This document shows, in pieces, positions 44,255-53,126 of a DNA stretch of 64,000 bases (positions are counted from its first letter, which is position 1; each line of letters starts with the position of its first letter). The notes under the pieces are model-generated. The model did not search any database. It was not told where the DNA came from and saw only the letters and a program-made list of their open reading frames with translations. A program made the translations under genes and the position numbers. Origin of the DNA: Moheibacter stercoris. Lineage in GTDB: Bacteria > Bacteroidota > Bacteroidia > Flavobacteriales > Weeksellaceae. The DNA lies in assembly GCF_040545805.1 (NCBI RefSeq), contig NZ_JBEPMO010000001.1:310001-374000 (forward strand), read 5' to 3'.

Positions 44255-45311
44255 TTGGAAAATGCTTTTTGGTAAAACGATTCAAATCGGCTTCTTTGTC
44301 CAAGGCTTGTTTCTCTTCGATGAAGGCAAATAATTCCTCTGTCATGTCTGGAGCCAATAAAGTTCCTCTTGTGCCCATACCATTGAATAAATAGATATGA
44401 GGAACCTTTGGATGCGCACCTATAACAGGTCTTCTATCTAGTACAGTAGGCCTAATTCCTGCCCAATGCTCCAAAACTTCCACTTTTCCAGAATAGATTT
44501 CCCCTAAATAGGAAAGAATTTCTTGTTTTCCTTTTTCGGTCGGTTCAGGGCTTAGGTCATCTCGATCATAGGTAGACGCGGTCAAGGAAATTCTTGGTTC
44601 TATTTCCAATAAAAAATTATGAGCTTTCCAAATTCCTTCAGAAATTGAAGTTTCTGTTTTGATTTTGAGTACTTCTCCTTTTACACCAATGATGGGTAAG
44701 TAGTTGAAATAAGGATTTTCCTTGATGCCAAATCCGTCACAAAAAACGAGTTTATCTGCTTGAATATCTTGGTAAAGTACATGATTCTCCTCGATTACGA
44801 TTTGATGGTAATCAAATTTTTCTTCTAAAATGAATTGATTCGCTTTCAAAAAATTGCGAAAATCTTGAAGACAAGTGGATAAGTCGATTCTCCCGGTTTG
44901 TTTAACTTCTGCAAATCCTTTTGGTGCATGTATTTTTTCTGGAGCATCTTGCCTGATCGTCGTATCTAGAAATTTAGAAAGTTCTGGCTTTTCGGCTTTT
45001 AGGTTCCAAGCGTGAATTTCATTATCATCTTTTAAAATTCGATAGGTAGGAATTTCATGAACATATTGACCGCCTAATAAGCTTTCGAACGCACGGAAAT
45101 ACTGATGCATACGATCTAATTGTTGTTGGGCTTTCCAAATCAGGGCAAATCGTTTCAAAACAACGGGATTGTAAATGCCAACCGCTACTTTTGACGCCAT
45201 ATGCTCCTGGGAATCGATAACCAAAAATGATTTATTTTGTTGAAGTAATTTTAAAGCGAAACAACTTCCAGCTACGCCTTGCCCAACAATGATATAGTCA
45301 ACCTTCTTCAT
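44247..45311 (-). CDS. FAD-dependent oxidoreductase (DAO-type)
   Basis: The start at 45311 (MKKVDYIIVGQGVAGSCFAL) places the dinucleotide-binding GxGxxG motif (GQGVAGS) at residue 9, as usual; a longer in-frame extension to 45353 is rejected. The 354 residues contain the second glycine-rich FAD segment near the C-terminus (LFNGMGTRGTLLAPDMTEEL) and WAGIRPTVLDRRPVIG, typical of D-amino-acid-oxidase-like enzymes. Substrate cannot be inferred. It is the first gene of a two-gene unit with the DUF6122 protein. Cytoplasmic or membrane-peripheral. Confidence 0.88.
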   Translation of the reverse strand: MKKVDYIIVGQGVAGSCFALKLLQQNKSFLVIDSQEHMASKVAVGIYNPVVLKRFALIWKAQQQLDRMHQYFRAFESLLGGQYVHEIPTYRILKDDNEIHAWNLKAEKPELSKFLDTTIRQDAPEKIHAPKGFAEVKQTGRIDLSTCLQDFRNFLKANQFILEEKFDYHQIVIEENHVLYQDIQADKLVFCDGFGIKENPYFNYLPIIGVKGEVLKIKTETSISEGIWKAHNFLLEIEPRISLTASTYDRDDLSPEPTEKGKQEILSYLGEIYSGKVEVLEHWAGIRPTVLDRRPVIGAHPKVPHIYLFNGMGTRGTLLAPDMTEELFAFIEEKQALDKEADLNRFTKKHFPND

Positions 45312-45423
45312 GAAGCTATAAAGGTATTTGAAATTATTCAATCTCAAGTTCAAAGAACTAATTAGGGTTTCTTATTATTGGATAGGTTAAAATAACTACC
45401 TATCCTATGTTAAGGAAAATTAG

Positions 45424-45452
45424 TATAAAAAAAGCCCTGCAATAACCAGGGC
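45424..45452 (-). terminator. Terminator of the 1059-aa T9SS gene
   Basis: On the minus strand GCCCTG, loop GTTATTG, CAGGGC, then seven T (the plus strand shows the A run at 45427-45433), 28 bases after the stop codon. Confidence 0.88.
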
Positions 45453-45479
45453 CATCATTAACTAACAGTGAGTAAAACA

Positions 45480-48400
45480 TTACTTTTTGAGAATCTTGAA
45501 TATTTCCGTTTTTCCACCTTCTAATTGAACTTTCACTAGATACGTACCAATTGGTAGGTTGGATATATTTAATTTTTTGGAAGAAGTATTCTTAGTTACT
45601 TGAACCAATCGTCCTTCTAAATTGTAAACTTGAATCGAAAGAATATCATCTTGTGTAACAATATTCACTATATCATGGGTTGGATTTGGATAGTAAGCAA
45701 AATCAATTTTTGATAAATCATCCATTCCCAAAGTGGCACATTCACCTTCTAAACTCATAAACCCTTCTAATCTTAAATCTGGACCATATTCGTATTCATA
45801 CCAATAGCTTCCATCATTTTCAGATTTCCAAGCAGGTAATGTATTAGGAGAATATTTCACAAATGCTGCCCAATTTACAGATCCATTATTTGGAATTGCA
45901 TGTGCTTTTAAAGCAATCCAATATCTTTTATCGGCGTTTGGTGTAGCTGGGAAAATAATTGTGTTGGGTAAAGTAAATTCCACTTCATAGACAGGGTAAT
46001 TTTGAAAATTAAATAAACCAACTTGTTGAATTGAAGAAGGAGAAATGCTTTCAATTGTTTCTCCGAATTGAGCACCAACTCCATTTTCACCTTCATGGAA
46101 GCTTATATCAAATTTGGTTGGTTCTGCACTTGTTGTATAAACAAGGATGTTGATTTTTTCCATTTCATATTGCGTATTGGCCAAAACGTTAAAGTCATTT
46201 GCCGCTCTATGATTTCCATATTGAGTATCAGATATTGTCATGCCTGTTCTCAAATCTCCATTTAGATCTAATGCGCATGGATCATAATCATCTTCTACAC
46301 TCTCACATGTAACTTCTAAGGCATAAGAACCTAGCCAAACGTCTGTATAGCCTTCAATTAGGATATAGTAAGTTGAAACACCATCGGAATAGAAAGTTAA
46401 TTTTGATGCTTGTCCACAAGAATCATCATTGTACATAATTCTATTGTTTAATGTACAATCAGAGTAAACACTTAAATAAGAATCAAAATTAGAATTACAT
46501 AAAGATAAAGTTACAATTTCAGGTTCTCCATTTCCTGTAAATTTATAGAACACATCTCTTGAAGTTGTAGAACCTCCAGAATCAGTAGCAAAAAAGATGG
46601 AACCCGTTGCTACATCACCACAACTTACAGGGATTGCATTTTCGCATTCATCATTTGCCGGTGGTCCAATAGGTAAAGCACATTCAACAAATTTTGTTCT
46701 ATTTCCAGTTTCGGAATAATCACATTCATCATTTAAATGTAAATAAAAGCGATAAGCGCCTGTTGTAAGAGGTGAAAAACTAACTTCTCCCGTTCCTGCA
46801 ACGTATGCTACAGTTCCGGTTTCGTCAGCAATGGTAATAAAGTCTGTTTCTACAGAGCTAGAAAATTTATAAAGTGTTTCTTGTGTTAAGTTAATTATGC
46901 TATACTCTCCTGTTCTAGCATTGGTTGTAATGGCTTCTGGACCATCTCCACATGTAGGCGTAACAGGACTAGTAGGGAACTGTCCCAAAGGAGCTGTTAA
47001 ACACCCATCTGTTAATACCGTACAATTTAAATTGGTGGTGATTTTTTCTTCTCCTCGAACAATTTGCCCTGAAGCTACGATTTGGTCTCCGTTAGAAATT
47101 ATATAATGCGCACTACCACCCATTTCTGTCAAATCTTCAGATTTAATTTCAAACGTTAAAGGACCAGGTGCGGTGATGTGTTTTATATCATCGAAACCAT
47201 CGGTGGTATAATGTCCACCTGATAATAATAACTCATCTCCAGCGCTTAATTTCCATGAAATGTAATGACCATAGGTATGTCCAATTACAGAAACCGTCCA
47301 TTCACATCCTAATTCAGGAGCACCATCGTTACAATAAATATATCCAGGACCTGAAATTTGGTTTTCGAAATGTCCATATTCTTCTGCATCAACACCCGTC
47401 GTAACAAGGTAATATAACGTCCCGGCTTCTAATTGAGTGGTAATTTGTGAAGTTCCTACCCCACCAAAATTATCATTTCCAGCAACAAAATTAACCAATG
47501 GAGCATTTCGACTAAAATTATTTTCATACAAGAAAATCATTCCATCCCATCCATCTTGTGTTGATGTAAGGGTATAGGTTCCTGTCTCACTTACGTGGAA
47601 ATAACCATATATGTTTAAAAATACATTTTCTCCGTTTTCATCCAATGCTGTACCATCTTCAGTTGGTCGATTGAAAGTAGGTCCATTGGTTGTTTCTGCT
47701 GATAAATCACAGCTTGCATACAATGATGGTTCTTCAGAGAAAAAATCGATCCAATAAAAATCCAATACAGATGCACCAATTTGACCAATTAATGTAGACA
47801 TACCCGTTTCTAGATTCACAGATCTAAATTCTGATGAGATATTACCCACATTGAACGCAGCCATGTAGACTTGGTTCGTTTGAGGATCCCAAGCAATAGC
47901 TTGTTGATAATACGCATCAAAACCAATGTACCCAATAGGAGTAGAATTACCTGTTGTTAAATCAATGGAATATAATCTATCTTCGTTTCCATCAAAAGTA
48001 TAGGCATTTCCATCCCCTGTAATGGCCAATCCAAGAGCATAATAACCCAACGTATTTAAGGAGCCAATTAGCTCGTAGGTAAGATTAATTGGATCTAATA
48101 AATATAATGTAGTATCGGAAATCCCATATAATTTTCCATCAACAGGATTGAAAGCCATTGCTACTATAATATCAAACGTATTGATGTTTCCTAAAAAAGT
48201 ATAAGTTCCAGTCGGAATATCCAATGAATAAAAAGAACCATCATCTCTTAAAGTATATGCTTCATTTTTATTTTCAGGTTTTAATGCACCTGCATACTCA
48301 AAAAAATGACCATCTCCAATTACATTTAAAAAAGAAGGATTGGTAATGTCAAATTTGTATAATATTGCATACATTCCTTCATTTCCTACCGCTCTAGTGA

Positions 48401-48659
48401 TAGGGTCAATATCAATCCCATCAGTTCCGTAGTCAAATCCTCCTAATTGAACATTCATGGAGTTTTGAACAGCATAGTAATTTCTCAATTGATTCACTTC
48501 ATCAATTGTAAAGTAGTTCAAAATACTACCCCTTCTATTCTCATGGTTTTCGAATTTATTAACCAATTCCTGGAGACTTAAGGTCTGTGAACTGGTTTGC
48601 TGTGAATAAACATTCAAAATGTTAAACAGCAAGAAAAATGTAAAAATTATTTTTTTCAT
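45480..48659 (-). CDS. T9SS-exported mosaic surface protein
   Basis: The product is 1059 residues. A signal peptide (about 1-20) and helical leader (YFTIDEVNQLRNYYAVQNSM) precede a beta-propeller-like region (about 85-315). These and the PPC-like module (about 320-445, TSTQDGWDGMIFLY) match the plus-strand gene at 18278. A CEWTVSVIGHTYGHYISWKL module (from about 450) matches those at 13205 and 16008. GCLT (from about 550), ANDECENA (from about 666) and YDPCALD/ANDFNVLANTQ modules (from about 790), plus the sorting domain (from about 976), match the giant gene at 23416. It is therefore a chimera of modules from the cluster 15-30 kb away, in the opposite orientation. It has a clear -7 box and its own terminator. 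Confidence 0.9.
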   Translation of the reverse strand: MKKIIFTFFLLFNILNVYSQQTSSQTLSLQELVNKFENHENRRGSILNYFTIDEVNQLRNYYAVQNSMNVQLGGFDYGTDGIDIDPITRAVGNEGMYAILYKFDITNPSFLNVIGDGHFFEYAGALKPENKNEAYTLRDDGSFYSLDIPTGTYTFLGNINTFDIIVAMAFNPVDGKLYGISDTTLYLLDPINLTYELIGSLNTLGYYALGLAITGDGNAYTFDGNEDRLYSIDLTTGNSTPIGYIGFDAYYQQAIAWDPQTNQVYMAAFNVGNISSEFRSVNLETGMSTLIGQIGASVLDFYWIDFFSEEPSLYASCDLSAETTNGPTFNRPTEDGTALDENGENVFLNIYGYFHVSETGTYTLTSTQDGWDGMIFLYENNFSRNAPLVNFVAGNDNFGGVGTSQITTQLEAGTLYYLVTTGVDAEEYGHFENQISGPGYIYCNDGAPELGCEWTVSVIGHTYGHYISWKLSAGDELLLSGGHYTTDGFDDIKHITAPGPLTFEIKSEDLTEMGGSAHYIISNGDQIVASGQIVRGEEKITTNLNCTVLTDGCLTAPLGQFPTSPVTPTCGDGPEAITTNARTGEYSIINLTQETLYKFSSSVETDFITIADETGTVAYVAGTGEVSFSPLTTGAYRFYLHLNDECDYSETGNRTKFVECALPIGPPANDECENAIPVSCGDVATGSIFFATDSGGSTTSRDVFYKFTGNGEPEIVTLSLCNSNFDSYLSVYSDCTLNNRIMYNDDSCGQASKLTFYSDGVSTYYILIEGYTDVWLGSYALEVTCESVEDDYDPCALDLNGDLRTGMTISDTQYGNHRAANDFNVLANTQYEMEKINILVYTTSAEPTKFDISFHEGENGVGAQFGETIESISPSSIQQVGLFNFQNYPVYEVEFTLPNTIIFPATPNADKRYWIALKAHAIPNNGSVNWAAFVKYSPNTLPAWKSENDGSYWYEYEYGPDLRLEGFMSLEGECATLGMDDLSKIDFAYYPNPTHDIVNIVTQDDILSIQVYNLEGRLVQVTKNTSSKKLNISNLPIGTYLVKVQLEGGKTEIFKILKK

Positions 48660-48961
48660 GTGTTCTTGTTAATTTTTGCCAAAACTAAATGCATCTATAC
48701 CTTTAACATAGTATGTCATGCTTTTTCCATTAGTATTTCGGCTTTTAATTTGTCACATGATTGAAAATCAACTTTTTGTAAAATGGCTTTTTCTGAATAA
48801 TGTCCACATTCTGGACTTCAATTCTTAGAATTTATTTGTTTCAGATTCAATTTTACCTCCATTTGAGTGAAAATTTGGGCATACGAAAAGTTCGTTCGAA
48901 TTCAATTGAAATAAATTCAAACTAAGAATTCTCAAATTTAAAATTCGAAGGATTTTTGGAA
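48660..48961 (-). promoter_or_regulatory. 302-bp gap with promoter of the mosaic T9SS gene
   Basis: On the minus strand TAGTTTTG (48680-48687) exactly matches TAnnTTTG and lies 21 bases before the ATG at 48659. GTCCA/TGGAC (48802-48816) is a short hairpin. No open frame of merit and no strong terminator for the GH3 gene was found. Confidence 0.5.
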
Positions 48962-50479
48962 TTAAGATTTGTTCATTTCCAATAATGGATCTATAAATTC
49001 TCTTGAATTGGCCAATCTTGGAACTTTGTTTTGTCCGCCAAGTTTTCCTCTGGACTTCATCCAATCAAAAAATAAATTGGGTTTGGCAACATTCAGTTTT
49101 AATGGATTTAAAGTGATGTTTTTGTAGCGCTTTGCCTCATAGTCAGAATTGAGTTCCTGTAAGGTTTCATCCAATAATTGAGCAAAACCATCGATGCTTT
49201 CTGGCATTTTCTCAAATTCGATGATCCACTCATGCGCACCCTTTGCATTTCCTTCCATATAAATAGGAGCAGCCGTAAATTCTTTGATAATAGCACCCGT
49301 TTTGGCACAAGTTCTTTTCAGGGCTTCTTCTGCATTTTCAATAATCAATTCTTCACCAAATGCATTGATATAATGTTTGGTTCGTCCAGAAACAATTATT
49401 CTAAACGGATCTTTGGATGTGAATTTCACGGTATCTCCAATGATGTAACGCCACAATCCACCATTGGTGGTAATGACAATTGCATAATTTTTTCCGATTT
49501 CTACATCTTCTAATGCGATAACTTTGGGATTGTCCGAATCGATTTCCTCCATCGGAATGAATTCATAAAAAATTCCATTGTCTAACAACAACAACATGTC
49601 TTTGGAATCACTTCGATCTTGGATTCCGAAAAATCCTTCCGATGCATTATACAATTCGTAGAAGTTTAGTTTTTTGTGGGTAAGGTTTCGGTAATTTTCT
49701 TCATAGGGTTTGAAACTAATTCCTCCATGAAAAAAGACTTCTAACATAGGCCAAACTTCATCTAACTTTCCTTTTCCTGTTTCGGTCAACACATTGTTGA
49801 GCAAAACCAACATCCAAGAAGGAACTCCTGTTAAACAACCGATATCTTCTGTGATTACGGCATTGGAAATTGCTTTCATTTTGGTTTCCCATTCGCTCAT
49901 CAAGGAAATTTGCTTGTTGGGCGTATTGCGTAATTCGGCGTAGAAGGGAAGGTTGTCAATCAAAATAGCAGACAAATCACCAAAAAGCGTATCGTATTTC
50001 TGGTAGATTTCGGAACTTCCTCCCAATCGAAGGTTTTTATTTTTGAAAATTTCGGTGTCAGGATGGTTGTTCAAGTAAATGGCAAACATCATTTTTCCTG
50101 CCGCATAATGACATTCATCCAAGGATTCTTGACTGATGGGAATAAATTTACTTTTGGCATTGGTGGTTCCAGAAGATTTTGCAAACCATTTTATTTTTCC
50201 TTTCCAGCTGACGTCTTTTTCCCCTTTTCTTGCTTTTTCAATAAAAGGTTCAAAATCTTCGTACTTCACAAGGGGTAAATTGGACTTGAAATCTTCATAA
50301 GTGCCAATGGATTTAAACCCGTATAAATCTCCATACTCCGTATTTCGAGCAATGGATAAATTCTTAAACAAAATGTTTTCTTGGGTCTCAATTGGGTTCT
50401 TAATGAAATTCTCAATTTGGCGCATTCTACTGCTCATTAAAAGCCCCATGACTTTGTTCACCAATCCTTGTGCCGGCAT
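48962..50479 (-). CDS. GH3 family acyl-adenylating enzyme
   Basis: The 505-residue cytoplasmic protein has the GH3 motif KWFAKSSGTTNAKSKFIPIS (about residues 97-116), the equivalent of the ATP-phosphate loop, and later motifs YNASEGFFG (about 277-285) and GLWRYIIGDTVKF (about 345-357). GH3 enzymes adenylate carboxylic acids and join them to amines. Plant members act on auxin and jasmonate, while bacterial substrates are mostly unknown and auxin should not be assumed. The gene is divergent from DUF2797 with only 35 bases between starts, so the promoters must overlap. The name 'auxin-responsive promoter family' is historical. Confidence 0.9.
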   Translation of the reverse strand: MPAQGLVNKVMGLLMSSRMRQIENFIKNPIETQENILFKNLSIARNTEYGDLYGFKSIGTYEDFKSNLPLVKYEDFEPFIEKARKGEKDVSWKGKIKWFAKSSGTTNAKSKFIPISQESLDECHYAAGKMMFAIYLNNHPDTEIFKNKNLRLGGSSEIYQKYDTLFGDLSAILIDNLPFYAELRNTPNKQISLMSEWETKMKAISNAVITEDIGCLTGVPSWMLVLLNNVLTETGKGKLDEVWPMLEVFFHGGISFKPYEENYRNLTHKKLNFYELYNASEGFFGIQDRSDSKDMLLLLDNGIFYEFIPMEEIDSDNPKVIALEDVEIGKNYAIVITTNGGLWRYIIGDTVKFTSKDPFRIIVSGRTKHYINAFGEELIIENAEEALKRTCAKTGAIIKEFTAAPIYMEGNAKGAHEWIIEFEKMPESIDGFAQLLDETLQELNSDYEAKRYKNITLNPLKLNVAKPNLFFDWMKSRGKLGGQNKVPRLANSREFIDPLLEMNKS

Positions 50480-50514
50480 ATTTTCGTACTTTTATCACAA
50501 ATTTAAGGAAAACA

Positions 50515-51306
50515 ATGATTTTTGAGGGACAGATTCGTAAGATGATTGCAGAAAATGGCAATCCAATTCGTTATTACCTAAATCTTAAAGACGATTATAT
50601 CGATTTAAATCAGCAACTTGGAAAGAAATTAACTCTTGTACATGATCATTATGAATGTTTGGGTTGTGGATTGAACAAGGAAATTTACCGAATGGGTTAT
50701 TGCCAAAATTGTTTTTTTACACTTCCTCAAGCCAATGAAAGCATCATTCGTCCTGAATTATCCAAAGCGCATTTAGGAATTCAAGTTCGAGACTTGGAGT
50801 GGGAGAAAAAATTTGAATTACAACCGCATATTGTGTATTTGGCAGTTTCGCCCGATTTGAAAGTTGGGGTAACTCGTGCAACGCAAATTCCTACTCGTTG
50901 GATCGATCAAGGCGCCAATGCGGCAATTATTCTCGCAAGAACAGAAAACCGATACGAAGCGGGAATGATTGAGGTGGCGTTGAAAAATGTCACGTCTGAC
51001 AAAACGAATTACCAACGCATGTTGAAAACCGAAAAGGCAGAGGTTGATCTGGTTCATCAAAAGGATTTGTTCAAAGTTTATTTGCCTGAAGAAGAATCCA
51101 AATTTTACTTGGATGACAATACAATTTACGAATTTCATTATCCGGTTATGCAGTATCCAACCAAAGTGAAATCCTTGAATTTAAAAAAGGAAGGTAGGTT
51201 TGAAGGCACTTTATCAGGCATCAAAGGGCAATATTTGCTTTTTGACGATGGCACCGTTTGGAATGTACGAGGCCATGAAGGATTTTATGTTCAATTGAGC
51301 ATTTAA
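50515..51306 (+). CDS. DUF2797 family protein
   Basis: The start at 50515 (MIFEGQIRKMIAENG...) is preferred because an upstream in-frame start would run into the divergent GH3 gene. The 263 residues hold an N-terminal beta-rich part, a four-cysteine zinc-ribbon-like region (CLGCGL...GYCQNCFF, about residues 48-68) and a segment HIVYLAVSPDLKVGVTR...TRWIDQGA reminiscent of GIY-YIG folds. Function is unknown. It is tail to tail with the TPR-LuxR gene, two bases apart. A TACTTTTA box (about 50486-50493) could be its -7 element. Confidence 0.85.
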   Translation: MIFEGQIRKMIAENGNPIRYYLNLKDDYIDLNQQLGKKLTLVHDHYECLGCGLNKEIYRMGYCQNCFFTLPQANESIIRPELSKAHLGIQVRDLEWEKKFELQPHIVYLAVSPDLKVGVTRATQIPTRWIDQGANAAIILARTENRYEAGMIEVALKNVTSDKTNYQRMLKTEKAEVDLVHQKDLFKVYLPEEESKFYLDDNTIYEFHYPVMQYPTKVKSLNLKKEGRFEGTLSGIKGQYLLFDDGTVWNVRGHEGFYVQLSI

Positions 51307-51308
51307 CC

Positions 51309-52991
51309 CTAAAAAGATGTGATATAGTCAAAAAGTTCGGCGTTTTCGTCAAGGTTTAATTTTTTGGAAATTCTTTCTTTTCGTTTTCGGCAAGCATCGA
51401 TGGTAATGTTGAGCAAGGAAGCAATTTCTTTGGTTGTCAAATTCATGTATAAATAGGAGACAAAACGAAGATCATTGGCATTGAGATCGGGATGCTTATC
51501 TTTCAAATTTTTCAGAAATCCTTGATTGACCTCTTCGAAATGGGTGAAAAACTCGTCCCATTCCGTTTCATTTTTCATATGTTTTTTTAGATCATTGAAC
51601 TGTTTTTTCAAATGAGTGTTTTTGGCGACTTCAGAGGAATGGCTAAGTTGTTTTAAAACATCTTCGATCAATTCATTTCGAGCCGATAGAGAAAGTGCTT
51701 TGGCGGTTAATTTCCTGTTTTTGGTTTCCAATTCATTTTTCAACTTTTCCTTTTCCAAAAGGGACTTTGTGTTTTGTTCTTCGAGTTCTTTGGCCAAAAG
51801 AATTTTTTGATTTCGTTCTTTTTCCAACTCCAATTCCATAATCTTTTGATTGTTTAAATCAATGATTTTTCGCTGTTTCAATCGAGCCAAATAGTTGAAA
51901 ATGGCTATAATAATCGACAATAATAAAATCAGAGAAGCAATCAAAGCACCAATGAAAATCTTGCGTTCTCTTTGAAATTTTTCCTGACTGACGGCCAATT
52001 CATGTTCTTTGTTCTGGAGTTCAAATTTGATTCGACTATTTTCATATACTTGGCCATTTTTGATTTGTTGAATACTGTCTTTTGCAAGAAACATTGAATC
52101 TTTGTACTGAAGTGCTTTTTCTAATTCATTGGAATTGGCGTAGATATCGGACAGTAATTGATAAGATCGAAGTTTTTCAATCATGCTGGCGTATTGATCT
52201 TTGCCAACCAACTCGGCGTAATAGATGGCCTTTTTATATTGTTTTTCTTCTAAATAGTTTTCAGCCAAAAGCATAAGAAATCCAATTTTTGCAGGCTGAT
52301 GTTCGGGATTGGTAAGTTTTGGTAATTCTTGTAAGCACAATTCAATTGCTTTTTTGTTTTGCTTTTTAAGGGAGAAGATTTTGGCTTGAATTGTTTGGGC
52401 GATATAATAATTTATTTCTGGTTCTTGTAAATGCTCAAAGGCTATTTCAAGATATTTTTCAGCTTTTTCAATGTCTTCGGTTGCCGCTGCAATGGAAGCA
52501 ACATTGGCCGCAAATAGATGGATGTTTTTTTTGCTATTGTGTTTAACTGCAATATCATAAGATTTGGTAAAATAGGACTCTGCAGATTTATACTCTTTTT
52601 CTTTATAGTATAAAATGGCAATGCTGTTGAGAACGATGATTTCATCTTTGGGCTCTAGATGTTCGATGGATATTTTATGGGCAATTAAAAATTGGTTGAG
52701 CGCTTCTCCATAATCCAACATCATATAATAATTGAGACCAATGTTGTTGTAGGATAAAAATAGTTCATGGTACCAATCGTTGGTTTTGGCAATTTTTTTG
52801 ACTTGCGTCAAAAGTTCCAATGATTTTTCATGATTTTTTTTGTGTAATTCTTCAATACCTTGATGCAAAACATCCATGGTTTCTTCCCTAGTCTGACTTT
52901 GAAGCAAAGTAGTGTAGGTGAGGAAAACAAAACAAAATAATGTATGAAGATAGAGGGATTTCAAATTTGAGCGAATATACGATAATTCCAA
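51309..52991 (-). CDS. Membrane-spanning TPR sensor with C-terminal LuxR-type HTH
   Basis: This 560-residue protein has an N-terminal signal or anchor (LHTLFCFVFLTYTTLLQSQ), a TPR domain (about 40-320; YGEALNQFLIAHKI, YKSAESYFTKSYDIA, YKKAIYYAELVGK), a membrane helix (about 342-365, IGALIASLILLLSIIIAIFN), a long charged coiled coil (about 366-450) and a LuxR/GerE-type HTH (about 497-558; LNANDLRFVSYLYMNLTTKE, IDACRKRKERISKKL). It is the third TPR one-component regulator of the window and related in layout to 42247-43713. Its stop is two bases from that of DUF2797. The neighbouring T9SS pair upstream is a candidate target but there is no direct evidence. Confidence 0.87.
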   Translation of the reverse strand: MELSYIRSNLKSLYLHTLFCFVFLTYTTLLQSQTREETMDVLHQGIEELHKKNHEKSLELLTQVKKIAKTNDWYHELFLSYNNIGLNYYMMLDYGEALNQFLIAHKISIEHLEPKDEIIVLNSIAILYYKEKEYKSAESYFTKSYDIAVKHNSKKNIHLFAANVASIAAATEDIEKAEKYLEIAFEHLQEPEINYYIAQTIQAKIFSLKKQNKKAIELCLQELPKLTNPEHQPAKIGFLMLLAENYLEEKQYKKAIYYAELVGKDQYASMIEKLRSYQLLSDIYANSNELEKALQYKDSMFLAKDSIQQIKNGQVYENSRIKFELQNKEHELAVSQEKFQRERKIFIGALIASLILLLSIIIAIFNYLARLKQRKIIDLNNQKIMELELEKERNQKILLAKELEEQNTKSLLEKEKLKNELETKNRKLTAKALSLSARNELIEDVLKQLSHSSEVAKNTHLKKQFNDLKKHMKNETEWDEFFTHFEEVNQGFLKNLKDKHPDLNANDLRFVSYLYMNLTTKEIASLLNITIDACRKRKERISKKLNLDENAELFDYITSF

Positions 52992-53064
52992 ATTTAAATG
53001 GATTAGCCCCTTATTTACAAATCAATATCCGAATTTCTATTGATTCAAAATAAAAATATAATTC

Positions 53065-53090
53065 AAAAAAAAGTCGAACAAAAGTTCGAC
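53065..53090 (-). terminator. Terminator of the T9SS pair at 53-57 kb
   Basis: On the minus strand GTCGAAC, loop TTTT, GTTCGAC, then eight T, 37 bases beyond the stop at 53127. Confidence 0.92.
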
Positions 53091-53126
53091 CTGCCCCTAA
53101 CCAACTTTCTTATCAAAATTGATAAG

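Noticed and set aside
48825..49064. 79-codon minus-strand frame overlapping the end of the GH3 gene
   Set aside because: It is in another frame of a well-supported gene and its unique part is low-complexity AT-rich sequence.
48962..50479. GH3 protein as evidence of auxin metabolism
   Set aside because: Bacterial GH3 relatives have unknown substrates; nothing in the neighbourhood points to indole compounds.
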